A stretch of 64,000 nucleotides of DNA from Portunus trituberculatus (GCF_017591435.1 NC_059304.1:31692703-31756702), one strand, 5' to 3'; shown: positions 32,633 to 44,870, numbered from the stretch's first letter. Program-made: numbers and translations. The notes: generated by a model not told the origin, from the sequence alone.

Positions 32633-34418
32633 GTTTGTGTCATATTACAGGAAGGGGACTTTAAATAATAAACAGTGGTTTAATAGAAATTGTGAAGAAG
32701 CAAAAACAAACAAAGAAAAGGCATGGAAGAAACTTAAGAAAAGCAGTGATGTATTATCAAGGGAAGGCTACAAAACAGCAAGGAATAGATATGTTGAAGT
32801 AAGGAGAACAGCACAGAAGGAATATGAACAGAGGGTGGTGGAAAACTGTGATAGTGACCCAAAAATGTTTTACAAATTCATAAATGGAAAACTAAATAAA
32901 AGGGAGGCAATAGAAAAGGTAAAAAACGGGGAAGTATATGAAGATGCTGGAGAGATAGCTGAAATTTTGAACGACAACTTTTGCAAAGTGTTTACAAAGG
33001 AAGAGCATTTTATGGGAGGAAGGCCTACGGAAATAAAGCAAATGCAGGACATCATGGTTACTAAGGAAGACGTAAGGAAAATTATAAGCAATCTGGATAT
33101 TAATAAATCAATGGGGCCTGATGGCATATCTGGGAGGTTGCTAAAAGAATGTAAGGATCAATTGTTGAACCCCATATTTGATATTGTGGATACCTCCATA
33201 CGAACAGGATTAGTCCCGAAAGAGTGGAAAAGAGCTGACATTGTGCCTATATATAAGAATGGTAATAGAATGGAACCGCTAAATTATAGACCAGTATCGT
33301 TGACTAGTATATTGTGCAAGGTATGTGAAGAAGTAATTAAAGCTAAGTGGAGTGAGTATCTAGAAAGTGAAAACATTCTGAGTGAAAGGCAGTTTGGTTT
33401 CAGAAAAGGAAGATCGTGTGTATCCAATTTATTATGTTTTTATTCAAGAGTGACTGACATACTGCAACATAGAGAGGGATGGGTGGATGCTATCTACCTG
33501 GACTTGAGAAAGGCCTATGATAAAGTACCACACAATAGACTGATGTGGAAACTAAAGATGACTGGAGGAGTAAATGATAAACTAGCAAAATGGATGGAAA
33601 ATTACTTAATGGGAAGAGAAATGAGAACAGTGGTGAGAGGAAAGAAGTCCGAGTGGAAGAAGGTAACCAGTGGAGTTCCACAAGGGTCAATGCTGGGTTC
33701 CATCATGTTTTTGATTTATGTTAATGATATGCCAGTAGGAATTGACAGTTATATAAACATGTTTGTGGACGATACTAAAATTATGAGGAGAGTAAAGAAT
33801 GTGGAAGATTGTAACAAGTTACAGGAAGATCTTAATAAAATATATGAGTGGAGTAAAGAGTGGCAGATGGAATTTAATATAGACAAGACCCATGTTATGA
33901 AAACGGGAAGAAGCAGATACAGACCAAACTGGGATTACAGACTGGGTGATGAGAAAATTAAAGAGACCAATGAGGAGAAAGACTTAGGAGTAACCGTGCA
34001 AAACACTTTGTCACCGGAAAAACACATTAACAAGATTTTTGGGAAAATATACAACGTGCTTCAAAATATTGGCCTTGCATTCCACTACCTAGATGAAGGA
34101 ATGATGAAGAAGATATTATGCACCTTAATAAGACCCCAGCTAGAATATGCAGCATGTGTCTGGTCACTGCATATGAAGAAAAATGTGAAGAAGGTAGAAA
34201 GGGTACAAAGGCTGGCAACAAGTAATTATCTCCGAGGACATGGAAAAAAGCTAATAAAGGACATCTGTCTAAATGATGTGAGAAAATACAGTTTCCCGCA
34301 TCGTAGCATTGATAAGTGGAATAAACTCAGCTGTCATGTCGTTGATGCGGTGTGTGTCAATCAGATGAAAGAGAGATATGACAGGAATGGACAAGGAGAC
34401 AGGACACAAAGAGCTTAG
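32631..34418 (+). CDS. LINE-A1 reverse transcriptase, open for 595 codons
   Basis: This is the longest uninterrupted frame in the window. It encodes the EN-RT linker (NNKQWFNRNCEEAK), then the RT of a jockey/CR1/L2-type LINE: NKSMGPDGISGRLL, WKRADIVPIYKNG, NYRPVSLTSILCK, QFGFRKGRSCVSNLL, LDLRKAYDKVPHNRL, GVPQGSMLGSIMFLIYVNDM. The catalytic box reads FVDD instead of FADD (about 33761-33772). The C-terminal domain ends RKYSFPHRSIDKWNKL. Compared with 38450-38620, about 52 codons are missing in frame between RLAT and SNYLRGHGKK. The copy lacks the endonuclease, so it is not autonomous, though its RT could still be translated. The first ATG is in linker sequence and is probably not a natural start. 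Confidence 0.82.
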
Positions 34419-34467
34419 CTCGGGCCCTGTAATACACAAATAGGTAAATACAAATAGGTAAATACAC
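32631..34467 (+). mobile_element. LINE-A1, 5'-truncated copy
   Basis: It starts in the linker between endonuclease and RT, at the point matching 36530 of the next copy. It ends with AAATAGGTAAATAC repeated twice and then ACAC. The next LINE (A2) begins immediately. Confidence 0.85.
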
Positions 34468-34682
34468 CGTCGCTGTCGCTGAGAGAGGACAGCTCGTCTC
34501 CGGCTGCGGACGGGAAGAAGGATAATACCTATGGTGTTACAGGGCCCGGGTAACTCTAAGTTAGTGTCCTGTTAATGTCCTACTGTCGCTTAGTGTTGAA
34601 AGTGAGGGATATGGAGAGTGATCCCTGAGAGGAGAATGTGGGTGGTGATTGTTTTGGCTGTAATCAGCTGACGATAACAAAA

Positions 34683-35628
34683 ATGGCGTCTAGACAAGCT
34701 AGAGACTTTGAAGGTTTTATTACTACGCCAAAAGGACTGGAGAAACTAGATATGGATGCAAGAATCCAGGCACTGGAAAGTAAGTTCCTAAACATTTTGT
34801 CCATAGAAGAAAAACTGGATAGAGTTCTAGCCGAGAATGATTCGTTCAAAAAAGAGATCTATTTGTTAACGTTAGCGAATAAAGAGCTATTGAAGGAAAA
34901 AGTAGAGATGGAGAAAGAAAACCAACAACTAAGGAAACAATGTGAAGAGATGAAGGCTAAACTCATGGAAATGGAGATAAAAATATCCGAAGGGGACTTG
35001 AGAAAGGAGGAATGCCTTAATCTAATTGATACGAGGATGAAAGAAGTGAACCATGAACATCAGGAGGTACAAAGGTAGTTTAGGGAGATAGTAAAAAAGC
35101 AGGAAGAGGAAAATAAAGGGATTACGCAGAGGGAAATGGTAAAGGCACTAAAGGAAAATGAGTATGTGGTGAGAGATATTGCTGAAAAGAAAAAATGTGT
35201 GATCATAATAGGATTGCGGGAGGAAACTAACAGGAACTGGCAGGACAGGAGGGATAAGGAAAATGACAGGATTAAGTCTTTACTGAACAAGATCTCTGTG
35301 GAAGAAGAGGACCTATATGCTGAGGTAGAAGAAAGTGTGAGATTGGTAGCTTTTGAGGAAGGCAAGAATAGACCATTAAAATTGAAATTAAAGTCTCAGG
35401 TGGCAGCAGAGGCCTTGTTGAGGAGGGCTTGGAAACTTAAGGACTGAGGAAACCAAAACAATTTACATAAGAAGAAATATGTCACAAGATGAGCGAATGA
35501 AAATGAAGGAGCTTGTAACTGAAGTGAAGGAGAAGAATGATGAAAGAACAGAGGAGGAAAAGAACAAGTTTTTTTGGAGGATGAGAAATGGGAGGCTAAA
35601 GAAGTGGTGGATAAAACAGACGGAATAG
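34683..35628 (+). pseudogene. LINE-A2 ORF1-like region (coiled coil plus RRM-like segment)
   Basis: The ATG at 34683 (MASRQARDFEGF) has a better context than the upstream one. Residues about 30-110 are a coiled coil with heptads (LLKEKVEMEKENQQLRKQ). A TAG at 35076-35078 replaces a probable Gln. The frame continues with KKKCVIIIGLREETNR, resembling the first strand of an RRM, then RPLKLKLKSQVAAEALLRR and, after a shift near 35440, TKTIYIRRNMSQDERMK. ORF1 proteins of LINEs bind RNA and form trimers through the coiled coil. The same layout is seen in LINE-B and LINE-C. Confidence 0.65.
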
Positions 35629-35639
35629 GCAATACATTG

Positions 35640-38600
35640 AAGAATGAGACTAGGAATGGAATAAAAGTGACTTACACGAACATAGATAGATTTCTGTCTT
35701 AAGAGGCTAGAATGTATGGATTACCTAAGAAATAACGAACCGGACATAATGTGTGTAGTGGAGCCAAAGCTAATGCCCGAAATAAAGCTAGACTGGTTTG
35801 TTGTAAAACACTACAAAGTATGGAGAAATGATAGGAAAAATAAAGGAGGTGGTGGTATAATGGTTCTTACTAAGGAAGATCTGATAGTGAAGGAGGTGAA
35901 CTATAGTAAGAGTAATGAGGAAGTGATAAGTATGCTTATAACAGATGGCAAGAGAGACATTAATATTATAACAGTATACATACCACCCAGAACCAGTGCT
36001 TGGGAATATGAACAGTACCAATTGGTGATTAGAAATACTCTAGACAGAATGAAACAAGAACTCATCAGAAAGGATAGAGTGATGATAGTTGGAGACTTTA
36101 ATTGCAAAGAAATAGTGTGGGAAGACTATGAAGTAGTGAACGGTGGTGAGTGGGCAGAAGAATTGTTAAAGGTAGCAACAAATAACTTGATGACACAGTG
36201 GGTGAGATCACCAACAAGGTGCAGGGGACAAGATGTTGCAGCAAGGTTGGATTTGGTATTTACCAGGGGAATCTCTCTAAAGGAGGAAATTGAACATGAA
36301 TGTCCCTTGGGGAAAAGCGATCATTATGTCCTAAGCTTTGAGCTGGATACGGAATTAAGCACGAATAAGATTGTGGAAAGCAGGGAGGAAAAATTAAATT
36401 ATACTAGGGCAAATTATAACCATATAAGGGAGTTCTTTAATGAAATTGACTGGTCCGTGGTATACCAGGAAAGGGATATGCAATTGAAATACGATAAATT
36501 TATGGATTTGTATAACTCTGCTGTGAAAAAGTTTGTGCCATATCACAGAAAGAGGACTTTAAATAATAAACAGTGGTTTAATAGAAATTGTGAAGAAGCA
36601 AAAAAGAACAAAGAAAAGGCATGGAAGAAACTTAAGAAAAACAGTGATGTATTATCAAGGGAAGTCTACAAAACAGCAAGGAATAGATATGTTAAAGTAA
36701 GGAGAACAGCACAGAAGGAATATAAACATAGGGTGGTGGAAAACTGTGATAGTGACCCAAAAATGTTTTACAAATTCATAAATGGAAAACTAAATAAAAG
36801 GGAAGCAATAGAAAAGGTAAAAAACGGGGAAGAAGTATACAAAGATAATGGAGATATAGCTGAAATTTTGAACGACAACTTTTGCAAAGTGTTTACAAAG
36901 GAGGAGCATTTTATGGGAGGAAGGCCTACGGAAATAAAGCAAATGCAGAACATCATGGTTACTAAGGAAGATGTAAGGAAAATTATAAGCAATCTGGATA
37001 TTAATAAGTCAATGGGGCCTGATGGCATATCTGGGAGGTTGCTAAATGAATGTAAGGATCAATTGTTGAACCCCGTATTTGATATTGTGGAAACCTCCAT
37101 ACAAACAGGATTAATCCCGAAAGAGTGGAAAAGAGCTGACATTGTGCCTATATATAAGAATGGTAGTAGAATGGAACCGCTAAATTATAGACCAGTATCG
37201 TTGACTAGTATATTGTGCAAGGTATGTGAAGAAGTAATTAAAGCTAAGTGGAGTGAGTGAAAACATTCTGAGTGAAAGGCAGTTTGGTTTCAGAAAAGGA
37301 AGATCGTGTGTATCCAATTTATTATGTTTTTATTCAAGAGTGACTGACATACTACAACATAGAGAGGGATGGATGCTATCTACCTGGACTTGAGAAAGGC
37401 CTTTGATAAAGTACCACACAATAGACTGTTGTGGAAACTAAAGATGATTGGAAGAGTAAATGATAAACTAGCAAAATGGATGGAAAATTACTTAATGGGA
37501 AGAGAAATGAGAACAGTGGTGAGAGGAAGGAAGTCCGAGTGGAAGAAGGTAACCAGTGGAGTTCCACAAGGGTCAGTGCTGGGTCCCATCATGTTTTTTA
37601 TTTATGTTAATTAAAGTGAAAACATTCTGAGTGAAAGGCAGTTTGGTTTCAGAAAAGGAAGATCGTGTGTATCCAATTTATTATGTTTTTATTCAAGAAT
37701 GACTGACATACTACAACATAGAGAGGGATGGGTGGATGCTATCTAGTTGGACTTGAGAAAGGCCTTTGATAAAGTACCACACAATAGACTGATGTGGAAA
37801 CTAAAGATGATTGGAAGAGTAAATGATAAACTAACAAAATGGATGGAAAATTACTTAATGGGAAGAGAAATGAGAACAGTGGTGAGAGGAAGGAAGTCCG
37901 AGTGGAAGAAGGTAACCAGTGGAGTTCCACAAGGGTCAGTGCTGGGTCCCATCATGTTTTTGATTTATGTTAATAAATTGACAGTTACATGAACATGTTT
38001 GCGGACGATACTAAAATTATGAGGAGAGTAAAGAATGTGGAAGATTGTAACAAGTTACAGGAAGATCTTGATGAAATATATGAGTGGAGTAAGGAGTGGC
38101 AGATGGAATTTCATATAGACAAGACCCATGTTATGAAAATGGGAAGAAGTAAATACAGACCAAACAGGGATTACAGGCTTGGTGATGAGAAAATTAAAGA
38201 GACCAATGAGGAGAAAGACTTAGGAGTAACTGTGCAAAACACCTTGTCACCGGAGAAACACATTAACAAGATTTTTTGGAAAACATATAACATGCCTCAA
38301 AATATTGGCCTTGCATTCCACTACCTAGATGAAGGAATGATGAAGAAGATATTATGTACCTTAATAAGACCCCAGTTAGAATATGCAGCATGTGTCTGGT
38401 CACCGCATATGAAGAAAAATGTGAAGAAGGTGGAAAGGGTACAGAGGCTGGCAACAAGGATGGTACCAGGATTCAGGGAGTTAGACTATGAGGAAAGACT
38501 GAGGAAGCTGGGGCTGACCACATTAGAAGAGAGAAGAACAAGAGGAGACATGATAACTATGTATAAATTGGTGAACAAGATTGACATACTGGATAGAGAG

Positions 38601-38816
38601 TTGATAAAGGTGACCACAAGTAATCATCTCCGAGGACATGGAAAAAAACTAATAAAAGACATCTGTCTAAATGACGTGAGAAAATACAGTTTCCCGCATC
38701 GTAGCATTGATAAGTGGAATAAACTGAGCAGTGATGTCGTTGATGCGGTGTGTGTCAATCAGATGAAAGAGAAATATGACAGGAATGGACAAGGAGACAG
38801 GACACAGAGAGCTTAG
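35640..38816 (+). pseudogene. LINE-A2 endonuclease and reverse transcriptase
   Basis: The apurinic-type endonuclease starts near 35660 (VTYTNIDRFLS, then a stop) and is open from 35716: EPDIMCVVEPKL, GDFNCKEIVWED (about 36091-36126), ARLDLVFTRG, GKSDHYVLSFE. The RT follows to 37260, where a 10-bp loss ends the frame. The segment SENILSERQFGF through GPIMFFIYVN is then present twice (37257-37610 and 37614-37975). The palm box MFADDTKIM is intact (about 37993-38013) and the C-terminal domain runs to 38816, including LRGHGKKLIKDICLNDVRKY. Each domain is preserved, so damage is limited to a stop, a small deletion and the duplication. Confidence 0.82.
37257..37975 (+). repeat. 358-bp tandem duplication inside the RT of LINE-A2
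   Basis: Both units begin GTGAAAACATTCTGAGTGAA and end at TTTATGTTAAT. They differ at only a few bases. The junction reads TTAATTAAAGTGAAAAC, where ATTAAAG is extra. It duplicates the RT fingers and palm as far as the PQGS box. Confidence 0.88.
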
Positions 38817-38846
38817 CTCGGGCCCTGTAATACACAAATAGGTAAA

Positions 38847-38873
38847 TACACACACACACACACACACACACAC
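38847..38873. repeat. (CA)n tract between LINE-A2 and LINE-B1
   Basis: This short AC tract of about 26 bases is continuous with the A2 tail (GGTAAATAC) and precedes GGGACATCG of B1. Confidence 0.95.
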
Positions 38874-39095
38874 GGGACATCGTCGATGGCGGAGGTGGTC
38901 GCTGAGCTCCAGAGCAATCATCTATAATTCTACAATTACCTAAGAGTAACCAAGGTGGGAAAGGAGCTGGTAATGTTTGTCCCGTCTCCATATAGTCATG
39001 TTAACTGTTGATTAGCAAAATAATGTCCAGTGAAGGTAAATATAAACTGTAGCCTGCGTTTGAGCCATCAGCTGGTTTGTTTACGTCTGCGCAAC

Positions 39096-39975
39096 ATGGC
39101 GGCCGTGAACTCGAAAGAGGAATCAGACTTCACAGGGTTTCAAGGAATAATGGAAAAGAGCGCTTATGTGAAGAAAATTCTGGAGTTAGAAGGTAAAATT
39201 GAAAAACTGTTTGAAAAGTATGAGGGCCTGGAAACGAGTTATGACAATGTTAAGAAAGACTGTGCCGATATGAAGAAGGAAAATGCAGCACTGAAAGAGG
39301 AAGTTAAGCTAATTAAAGTGAATTGCGAAAAATGTGGAGAATCTCTAGGAAAAGTGATGGAGAAGCAGGCTGAATGGAAAAAAGTCAGGAAGTGGAAAGA
39401 AAGGAGGTAAATTACAAAGTTGCAAGTCTGGAAAAGGAAATCAAAGAGTCAGGGAGAAAACTTTGGGCCTTGCTGAAATTATAGATCAACAGATCATAGA
39501 AGAGAAGATAGCTGAGAAAGTGGTGAAGGTTATTAAGTCAAATGAGACATTGGTGAGGGAAACTGTAGACAAAAAGAGATGTGTGGTGATATTTGGTGTG
39601 GAGGAGGATAAGACACCGAGTAAAATGGAGAGAGAAAAACATAAAAAGGTGATAAATAATATCATTAATGTGGTGCAAGAGGAGGAAAAGACCTAGTACA
39701 AGAAATAGAGGACTTCCATAGAATTGGAAAGTTCACAAGAGAAGGTATGAGGCCAATAAGAATCAAACTTAAGTCACAAAAGGATGTAGATGAATTGGTG
39801 GAGAAGTCATGGAGGCTAGCCCAGCAGGAAACAACAAGGAAGATTTGGTTGAGAAGAGATCTCGGTGAAAAGGAAAGAGAAATGTTAAATGAGTTGAGAA
39901 AGGAGGCTTTGAAAAAAATGAAGAGAGGACAGAAGAGGAGAAGAAAGAGTTTTTCTGGAGAATCTTGGATATGAG
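39096..39975 (+). pseudogene. LINE-B1 ORF1-like region
   Basis: The ATG at 39096 opens MAAVNSKEESDFTGFQG. A coiled coil follows (LEGKIEKLFEKYEGLE; MKKENAALKEEVKLIK) with a CEKCGES pair of cysteines. The frame shifts near 39380 (loss of one A relative to LINE-B2) and 39455. The RRM-like segment RCVVIFGVEEDKT is near 39578-39616. Another break near 39690 leads to GMRPIRIKLKSQKDVDELVE and RKIWLRRDLGEKEREML. This copy has one more frameshift in the ORF1 coiled coil than copy B2. Confidence 0.7.
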
Positions 39976-40019
39976 ACTGAGGAAGTGGTTCATAACCCAG
40001 AAAAGTACAGCAAGAAAGG

Positions 40020-40885
40020 ACTAAAGAAACTTACATATGAGCGAAATGTAATGTATTCCAACATAAATGGAGTGATATCGGGATTTTAGAACTCAACGAT
40101 TACTTGAGGGACAAGAACCCAGATATTGTGGGTCTTACTGAAACAAAACTGAGAGAGGGAGAAGACCTGATGAAGGTTGGAGAAGGAAATATAACGTTTG
40201 GAAAAGAAATAGAGTAGGTAAGATGGGAGGAGGAGTGATGTTGCTGGTTAAAAAGATATAAAGGTGGATCAAGTGAAAAAGGTATGGGAAAGGCAGAAGT
40301 GCTAAAGATCAGAGCAGAAACTAATGAAGGAAAAAGAGGCACTACATAGTGGTGTACGTACCACCTAAGACAAATGCATGGTCAGTACAGGAATATGAAG
40401 AAATGATAAGTGATACAGGAACATGTCTGGAAGAAATGTTGGGTGGCTGTGAACGAACTATAATGATGGGAGATTTTAATTGTAAAGAGGTGTGTTGGGA
40501 GGACTGGTCAATGGAAGGATCAGAGACAACATGGGGAAATACACTATTGACACTGGCAATGGAAAATGTGTTAACTCAGTGGGTCAAAGAAGATACTAGG
40601 TTTGGAGGAGAGGGAGCATCGTCAAGACTGGACTTGGTCTTTAGTACAGAGCCAATGGTCATTGAGGAGATGAGGGTGGAGTGCCCTTTAGCAAAGAGTG
40701 ATCATGCAGTTTTGGAGTTCAAGGTGATAGACGAAGAGAAATCTAGAAGAAATGAAGAATATAAAGTGGGAAGATGGAATTATGCCAAGACAGATTTTGG
40801 AAACCTAAAGAAATTCTTTCAAGAGACAAATTGGATGAAATTCAAGAGTGCTAAGGAGCAAATGAAAAGTGGAAGGAATTTATAA
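40020..40885 (+). pseudogene. LINE-B1 endonuclease
   Basis: Similarity starts at VMYSNINGVIS (about 40050), broken by a missing G near 40081 and others up to 40330. It is then open from 40349: YVPPKTNAWSVQEYEEM, MMGDFNCKEVCWEDW (about 40466-40510), SSRLDLVFSTEP and AKSDHAVLEFKV. These are the conserved boxes of the APE-type endonuclease that nicks target DNA. The frame ends at 40885 after NWMKFKSAKEQMKSGRNL because of an indel. Confidence 0.75.
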
Positions 40886-42860
40886 AAATATACAAAGAAG
40901 GTGAGAAAAATTTGTACCAATAAGACAACATAGAGAAGTTGGAAAGCAGGACTGGTTTAACGATAGATGTGAAAAGGCTAGAACAAGAAAAGAGGATGCA
41001 TGGAAGAGGTGGAGAAGGAAAAGACGGATTAAGCAGTGGGAAAGTTACAAAAGAGCAAGAAATGAATATGTGTTGATTAGAAGAGAAGAAAGAAAGAAAC
41101 AAGAAAAGGATATAATTGATAAATGTAAAGACCAACCAAGGCTTTTTTACAGACATGTGAACAACAACATCAAAAATAGAGAAAGTATTGAAAGTTTAGA
41201 AGTAAATGGAGTATACAGTGAAGATCCCAGGGAAATGGCAGAGGCTATGAATGGATGCTTTCGGAAGGTATTCACAAAGGAGACTGCTTTTGACAAACCA
41301 CTGGTAATGGAACAGAAAGGGATTATGAAGGAGTTTCAAGTAACGGTGGAGGAGATCAAGAATATGATGGGGAGTTTAGAAGTGAGAAAAGCTGTGGGAC
41401 CTGATGGGGTATCAGGATGGATTTTAAGAGAATGCAGGGAGCAATTGGCAGAAAAAGTTTGTGAAGTAATTGATGCCTCATTAAGGGAAGGCGTAGTGCC
41501 CCAAGACTGGAAAAGAGCTAACATTGTCCCAATCTATAAATCAGGTAACAAGAGAGACCCATTGAACTATAGACCAGTGTCACTTACAAGTGTGGTAGCT
41601 AAGATGTGTGAGAGGGTGGTGAAGAATAGATGGACAGACTTCTTGGAGAAAAATGACATACTTTGTGAGTGTCAATTTGGTTTTAGGAAAGGGCGTTCAT
41701 GCACGACAAACCTGATATGTTACTATTCGAGGGTGATAGATGTAATACAGGAAAGAGATGGTTGGGCTGATGGAATATATCTGGATTTAAAAAAGGCCTT
41801 TGATAAGGTACCACACCAGAGACTGATCTGGAAACTTGAAATGGTAGGAGGAGTGCATGGCAGTTTACTAAAATGGATGGAAGACTTTTGGTAGGAAGAG
41901 AAATGAGAACAATAATTAAGGACAGACCATCAGAATGGGGATTGGTGGAGAGTGGAGTTCCACAGGGATCAGTGTTGGCACCAGTAATGTTCGCAGTCTA
42001 CATAAATGACATGGTGGATGGGGTGTCCAGTTATGTGAGCCTATTTGCAGACGATGCAAAATTGTTACGAAAAGTGAGATGTGACAAAGATTGCGAACTA
42101 CTCCAGGAAGACTTGGACAGAATATGGAAATGGAGCTGTACATGGCAAATGGAGTTCAACACGACAAAATGCAAGAAAATAGAGTTTGGCAAGAGTGAAA
42201 GAAGAATCAGGAGTATGTACAAGATAGGAAATGAAGACATAAAACCAGTCATGAAGAAAAAGACCTTGGGGTGACAATTACCAATGACCTATCGCCAGAG
42301 AGACATATAAACAAAATAATTGGAGAAGTATTGAACTTATTGAGGAACATAAGAGTGGCGTTCAGATATCTAGATGAAGAAATGATGAAGAAAATAATTA
42401 CTGCAATGATAAGACCGAGGCTTGAATATGCAACAATACAGTGGGCTCGAACTTAAAGAAACACATAAGGAAACTAGAGAAAGTACAGAGGGCTGCAACG
42501 AAAATGGTGCCTGACTTAAGAGATTTGACTTATGAAGACAGACTGAAAAGAATGCAACTTCCAACCCTGGAAAACAGAAGAGAAAGGGGAGACCTGATAG
42601 CAATATACAGAGTGATGATTGGCATGGAAAAATGGATAGGGAAGATCTGTGTATGTGGAATGGAAGAATGTCGAGAGGGCATGGGAAAAAACTAAAAATG
42701 GCCACTTATAGGAGAGATGTGAAAAAATATAGCTTCCCTCATAGAAGGGTGGAAGCATGGAATAGTTTAGACGTGGAAGTGGTCAACGCAAGGAATATTC
42801 ATGATTTTAAGAAAAAGCTGGACATTAATAGATATGGAGACGGGACAACACGAGCATAGC
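40886..42860 (+). pseudogene. LINE-B1 reverse transcriptase and C-terminal domain
   Basis: The linker (KAGLVQR-like, broken) is followed by an open frame 41070-41894 with EVRKAVGPDGVSGWIL, WKRANIVPIYKSG, NYRPVSLTSVVAK, QFGFRKGRSCTTNLI and LDLKKAFDKVPHQRL. A missing T at about 41885 (GACTTTTGGTAGG) ends it. The next frame carries GVPQGSVLAPVMFAVYINDM and the catalytic LFADDAKLL (about 42041-42064). Two more one-base losses follow, near 42250 (before the DLGV box) and 42448 (after TIQW). The C-terminal LKKHIRKLEKVQRAATKM and RKYSFPHRRVEAWNSL close the protein at about 42859. The same three breaks occur in LINE-B2 and B3. Confidence 0.8.
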
Positions 42861-42902
42861 TCTTTTCCCGTATGTTACAATTAGGTAAATACAATTAGGT
42901 AA

Positions 42903-42904
<2 letters not shown>

Positions 42905-42974
<70 letters not shown>
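42905..42974. repeat. (AC)n tract after LINE-B1
   Basis: This AC tract of about 70 bases begins directly at the GGTAAATAC end of the LINE. Confidence 0.97.
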
Positions 42975-42978
<4 letters not shown>

Positions 42979-43217
42979 CACCTACAGAAACATAAAACAT
43001 CACTTATGATACCTCCAAATATTATTATCTTACGAGTTTGTGTTAAAATCAATGTCGGTGATGATATGTTCAGTTTCGGTTATTATTATTATATATTTAT
43101 TAGTATTATTTCTTACTTTTTACATGTTTAGCTCAGCCTTTCAAATTTTCCGGATTATAAGGATTTCCAGATTATAAGTTTTCGGATTTAAGGACTTTTA
43201 TTGTACTAATGAAATAC
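42975..43217. other. Unassigned AT-rich stretch
   Basis: I see no domain here. Near 43150 a run of related words (TTCCGGATTATAAGGATTTC, CAGATTATAAG) resembles the end of a TIR element, but no partner was found. Confidence 0.3.
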
Positions 43218-43570
43218 TGCGGTATTTCATTAATAATTCACTATCACTCAGTGCCACGGAATCGAGATTATCCTCATGGCATGAGCGTATATGAATACTA
43301 AGATATGATATCCATTATAGCAGGCAATAGAGGAGTGGAAACAAATATCATGGGAAAAGACAACACGCAAGCTGAAAGGGTCACAAGAAGAAGAAGAAGC
43401 GGCTGAGTCGCCACGAGTCTCCTGCTTCGTATGTGGCTCATCTCATCTCTGCTTTATTTTTTGGTATTCCATGTAAGATTTCACTTTATGCATTACAAAA
43501 CAATCCTTTCTTGGGGGCAAGGTTTGTAAAAAGGAAATAGAAATGTTGTTTTGTGAACATAAATGCGAGA
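43205..43570 (+). repeat. Foldback repeat arm, copy 3
   Basis: It matches the plus-strand arm at 2565-3020: TATGAATACTAAGATATGAT, GGCAATAGAGGAGTGGAAAC, GCTGAAAGGGTCAC, CTCTGCTTTATTTTTTGGTA and CAATCCTTTCTTGGGGGCAA. An imperfect palindrome at 43208-43240 replaces the perfect one. No inverted partner lies beside it. Confidence 0.65.
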
Positions 43571-44246
43571 ATGTGAGAGAATTTGTACGTAGTTCCTCTA
43601 ACTTCCAATGACTCTTATGACATCATAAAAGTAGTGGTACACCGGTGACCCAATATGCTGCCAAACGTATAGATAATTTTTTTTTTTAACCCATGTGGTA
43701 TATTGGGGACCAGCCCAGAATGCATCCCCCCTATTTCCATTACAGAAACTCCCTTACTTAGGAACATTCAACTTGTGAACATTCCATACATACAAACAAA
43801 TATTTGAAATACTTAAGTCCAAAAAATGGTTTGAAAGATGCTAGCAAACTTCAAATTTCCCACACGCAAATATAGTTCACGAGTCTGCCACGCCTTGGCG
43901 TTGCCGTGCTCATTCAGCTGTGCGCATCACTCCCCTGCCCTCCAGGCTCCCGCCATAATCATGAAAGCATCTGTTCACTGTGTCCTTGTGTATCGCCAAT
44001 TTTTGTGCCATAATTCGCTTTACATGTGCATCATTCCATCAAAAATGTCGGGTGTGAAGCGAAAAATAAACAGTGAAGCCAGTGGAAGTGCCAAGAAATG
44101 TCAGGCTATAACTCTAGAGGTGAAAATGGACATCATAAAACGGCTTGAGAAAGGTGAGAAAATGTCTGATGTGGCACGAAAATTTAATATGAATCGGTCA
44201 ACTGTAGGCACAATTATTAACCCCTTCCTTACTGCAAGACTGTTTT

Positions 44247-44319
44247 GTGGTACGTGCGTACCACGTGCAAAAGCGACCTCGTGGTACCGCAAGATGCTGC
44301 CGTGGTACGTGCGTACCAC
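44247..44319. promoter_or_regulatory. Paired 18-nt palindromes in element K
   Basis: GTGGTACGTGCGTACCAC occurs at 44247-44264 and 44302-44319: 8-base arms around TG. Element L has GTGACACGTGCGTGTCAC at the same place. Position and conservation of form suggest subterminal transposase-binding sites. Confidence 0.6.
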
Positions 44320-44609
44320 ACCAATACATTTCCGTGTATAACCGTGGCCTGAGTGCGGATTTTGCCTTTTTCATACTCCACGTGGTTCACTATAAACAAA
44401 CAAACACTGGAGGCGTTATTTTTAGCCACCCCAGCGTAACAAAACCATCCCCCCCACTAGCCACTCAATATCGGAGTTAATTTTTCATGCATAAACTATA
44501 AAGCCAATCACAATTCTTTGACATATATTATTCCCACAGTCCCCCCAAGAACATCAGTTCTCTAGTATCGGCCGTGGTGAAACTGTTCTATTGCCTCTAG
44601 TTAGAGATA

Positions 44610-44870
44610 ATGGCGTCTGCTTCGTGTAGCAGCGATGAGGATTATCATAATTATGAGACAGATAGTGAGGATATACTGGAAGACTCTCCAGATGAATATG
44701 ATTCAGACTATGATCCTGAAAAAGAAATAGGAGAGAGTGATAGTGACAGCAGTGTTGAAACCCTCTCGGCAAGTGAGGGGGAGCAGCCTAGTTATGACTG
44801 CCTCAGGGCCACCCTCACCAGGTGCAGAGTGTGTGGTGCTGAATTTATGATTAGTGCACAATTTATGATT
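44610..44870 (+). pseudogene. PiggyBac transposase N-terminal acidic fragment (element K)
   Basis: The ATG at 44610 opens MASASCSSDEDYHNYETD, continuing with SEDILEDSPDEYDSDYD and ESDSDSSVETLSASEG. Acidic Ser/Asp-rich N termini of this kind are usual in piggyBac transposases, and the element ends confirm the family. After about 80 residues the frame leaves the family pattern. The DDD core is entirely missing. Confidence 0.6.

Larger units (their letters stand above)
34468..38846 (+). mobile_element. LINE-A2, near full-length copy with internal duplication
   Basis: It starts CGTCGCTGTCGCTGAGAGAG right after the tail of A1 and ends AATAGGTAAATAC followed by AC repeats. Order: 5' leader, coiled-coil ORF1 region, endonuclease, RT, C-terminal domain. 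It carries a 358-bp tandem duplication in the RT and several stops. Confidence 0.85.
38874..42904 (+). mobile_element. LINE-B1, full-length copy
   Basis: It begins GGGACATCGTCGATGGCGG and ends CAATTAGGTAAATAC twice, then (AC)n. Length is about 4.03 kb. Nearly identical to LINE-B2 (53083-57103), including the exact 5' start. Confidence 0.88.

Noticed and set aside
37376..37930. Minus-strand frames with Ser/Leu/Phe-rich content in the LINE-A and LINE-B regions
   Set aside because: They are mirror frames of the Lys/Glu-rich RT and recur identically in every copy.
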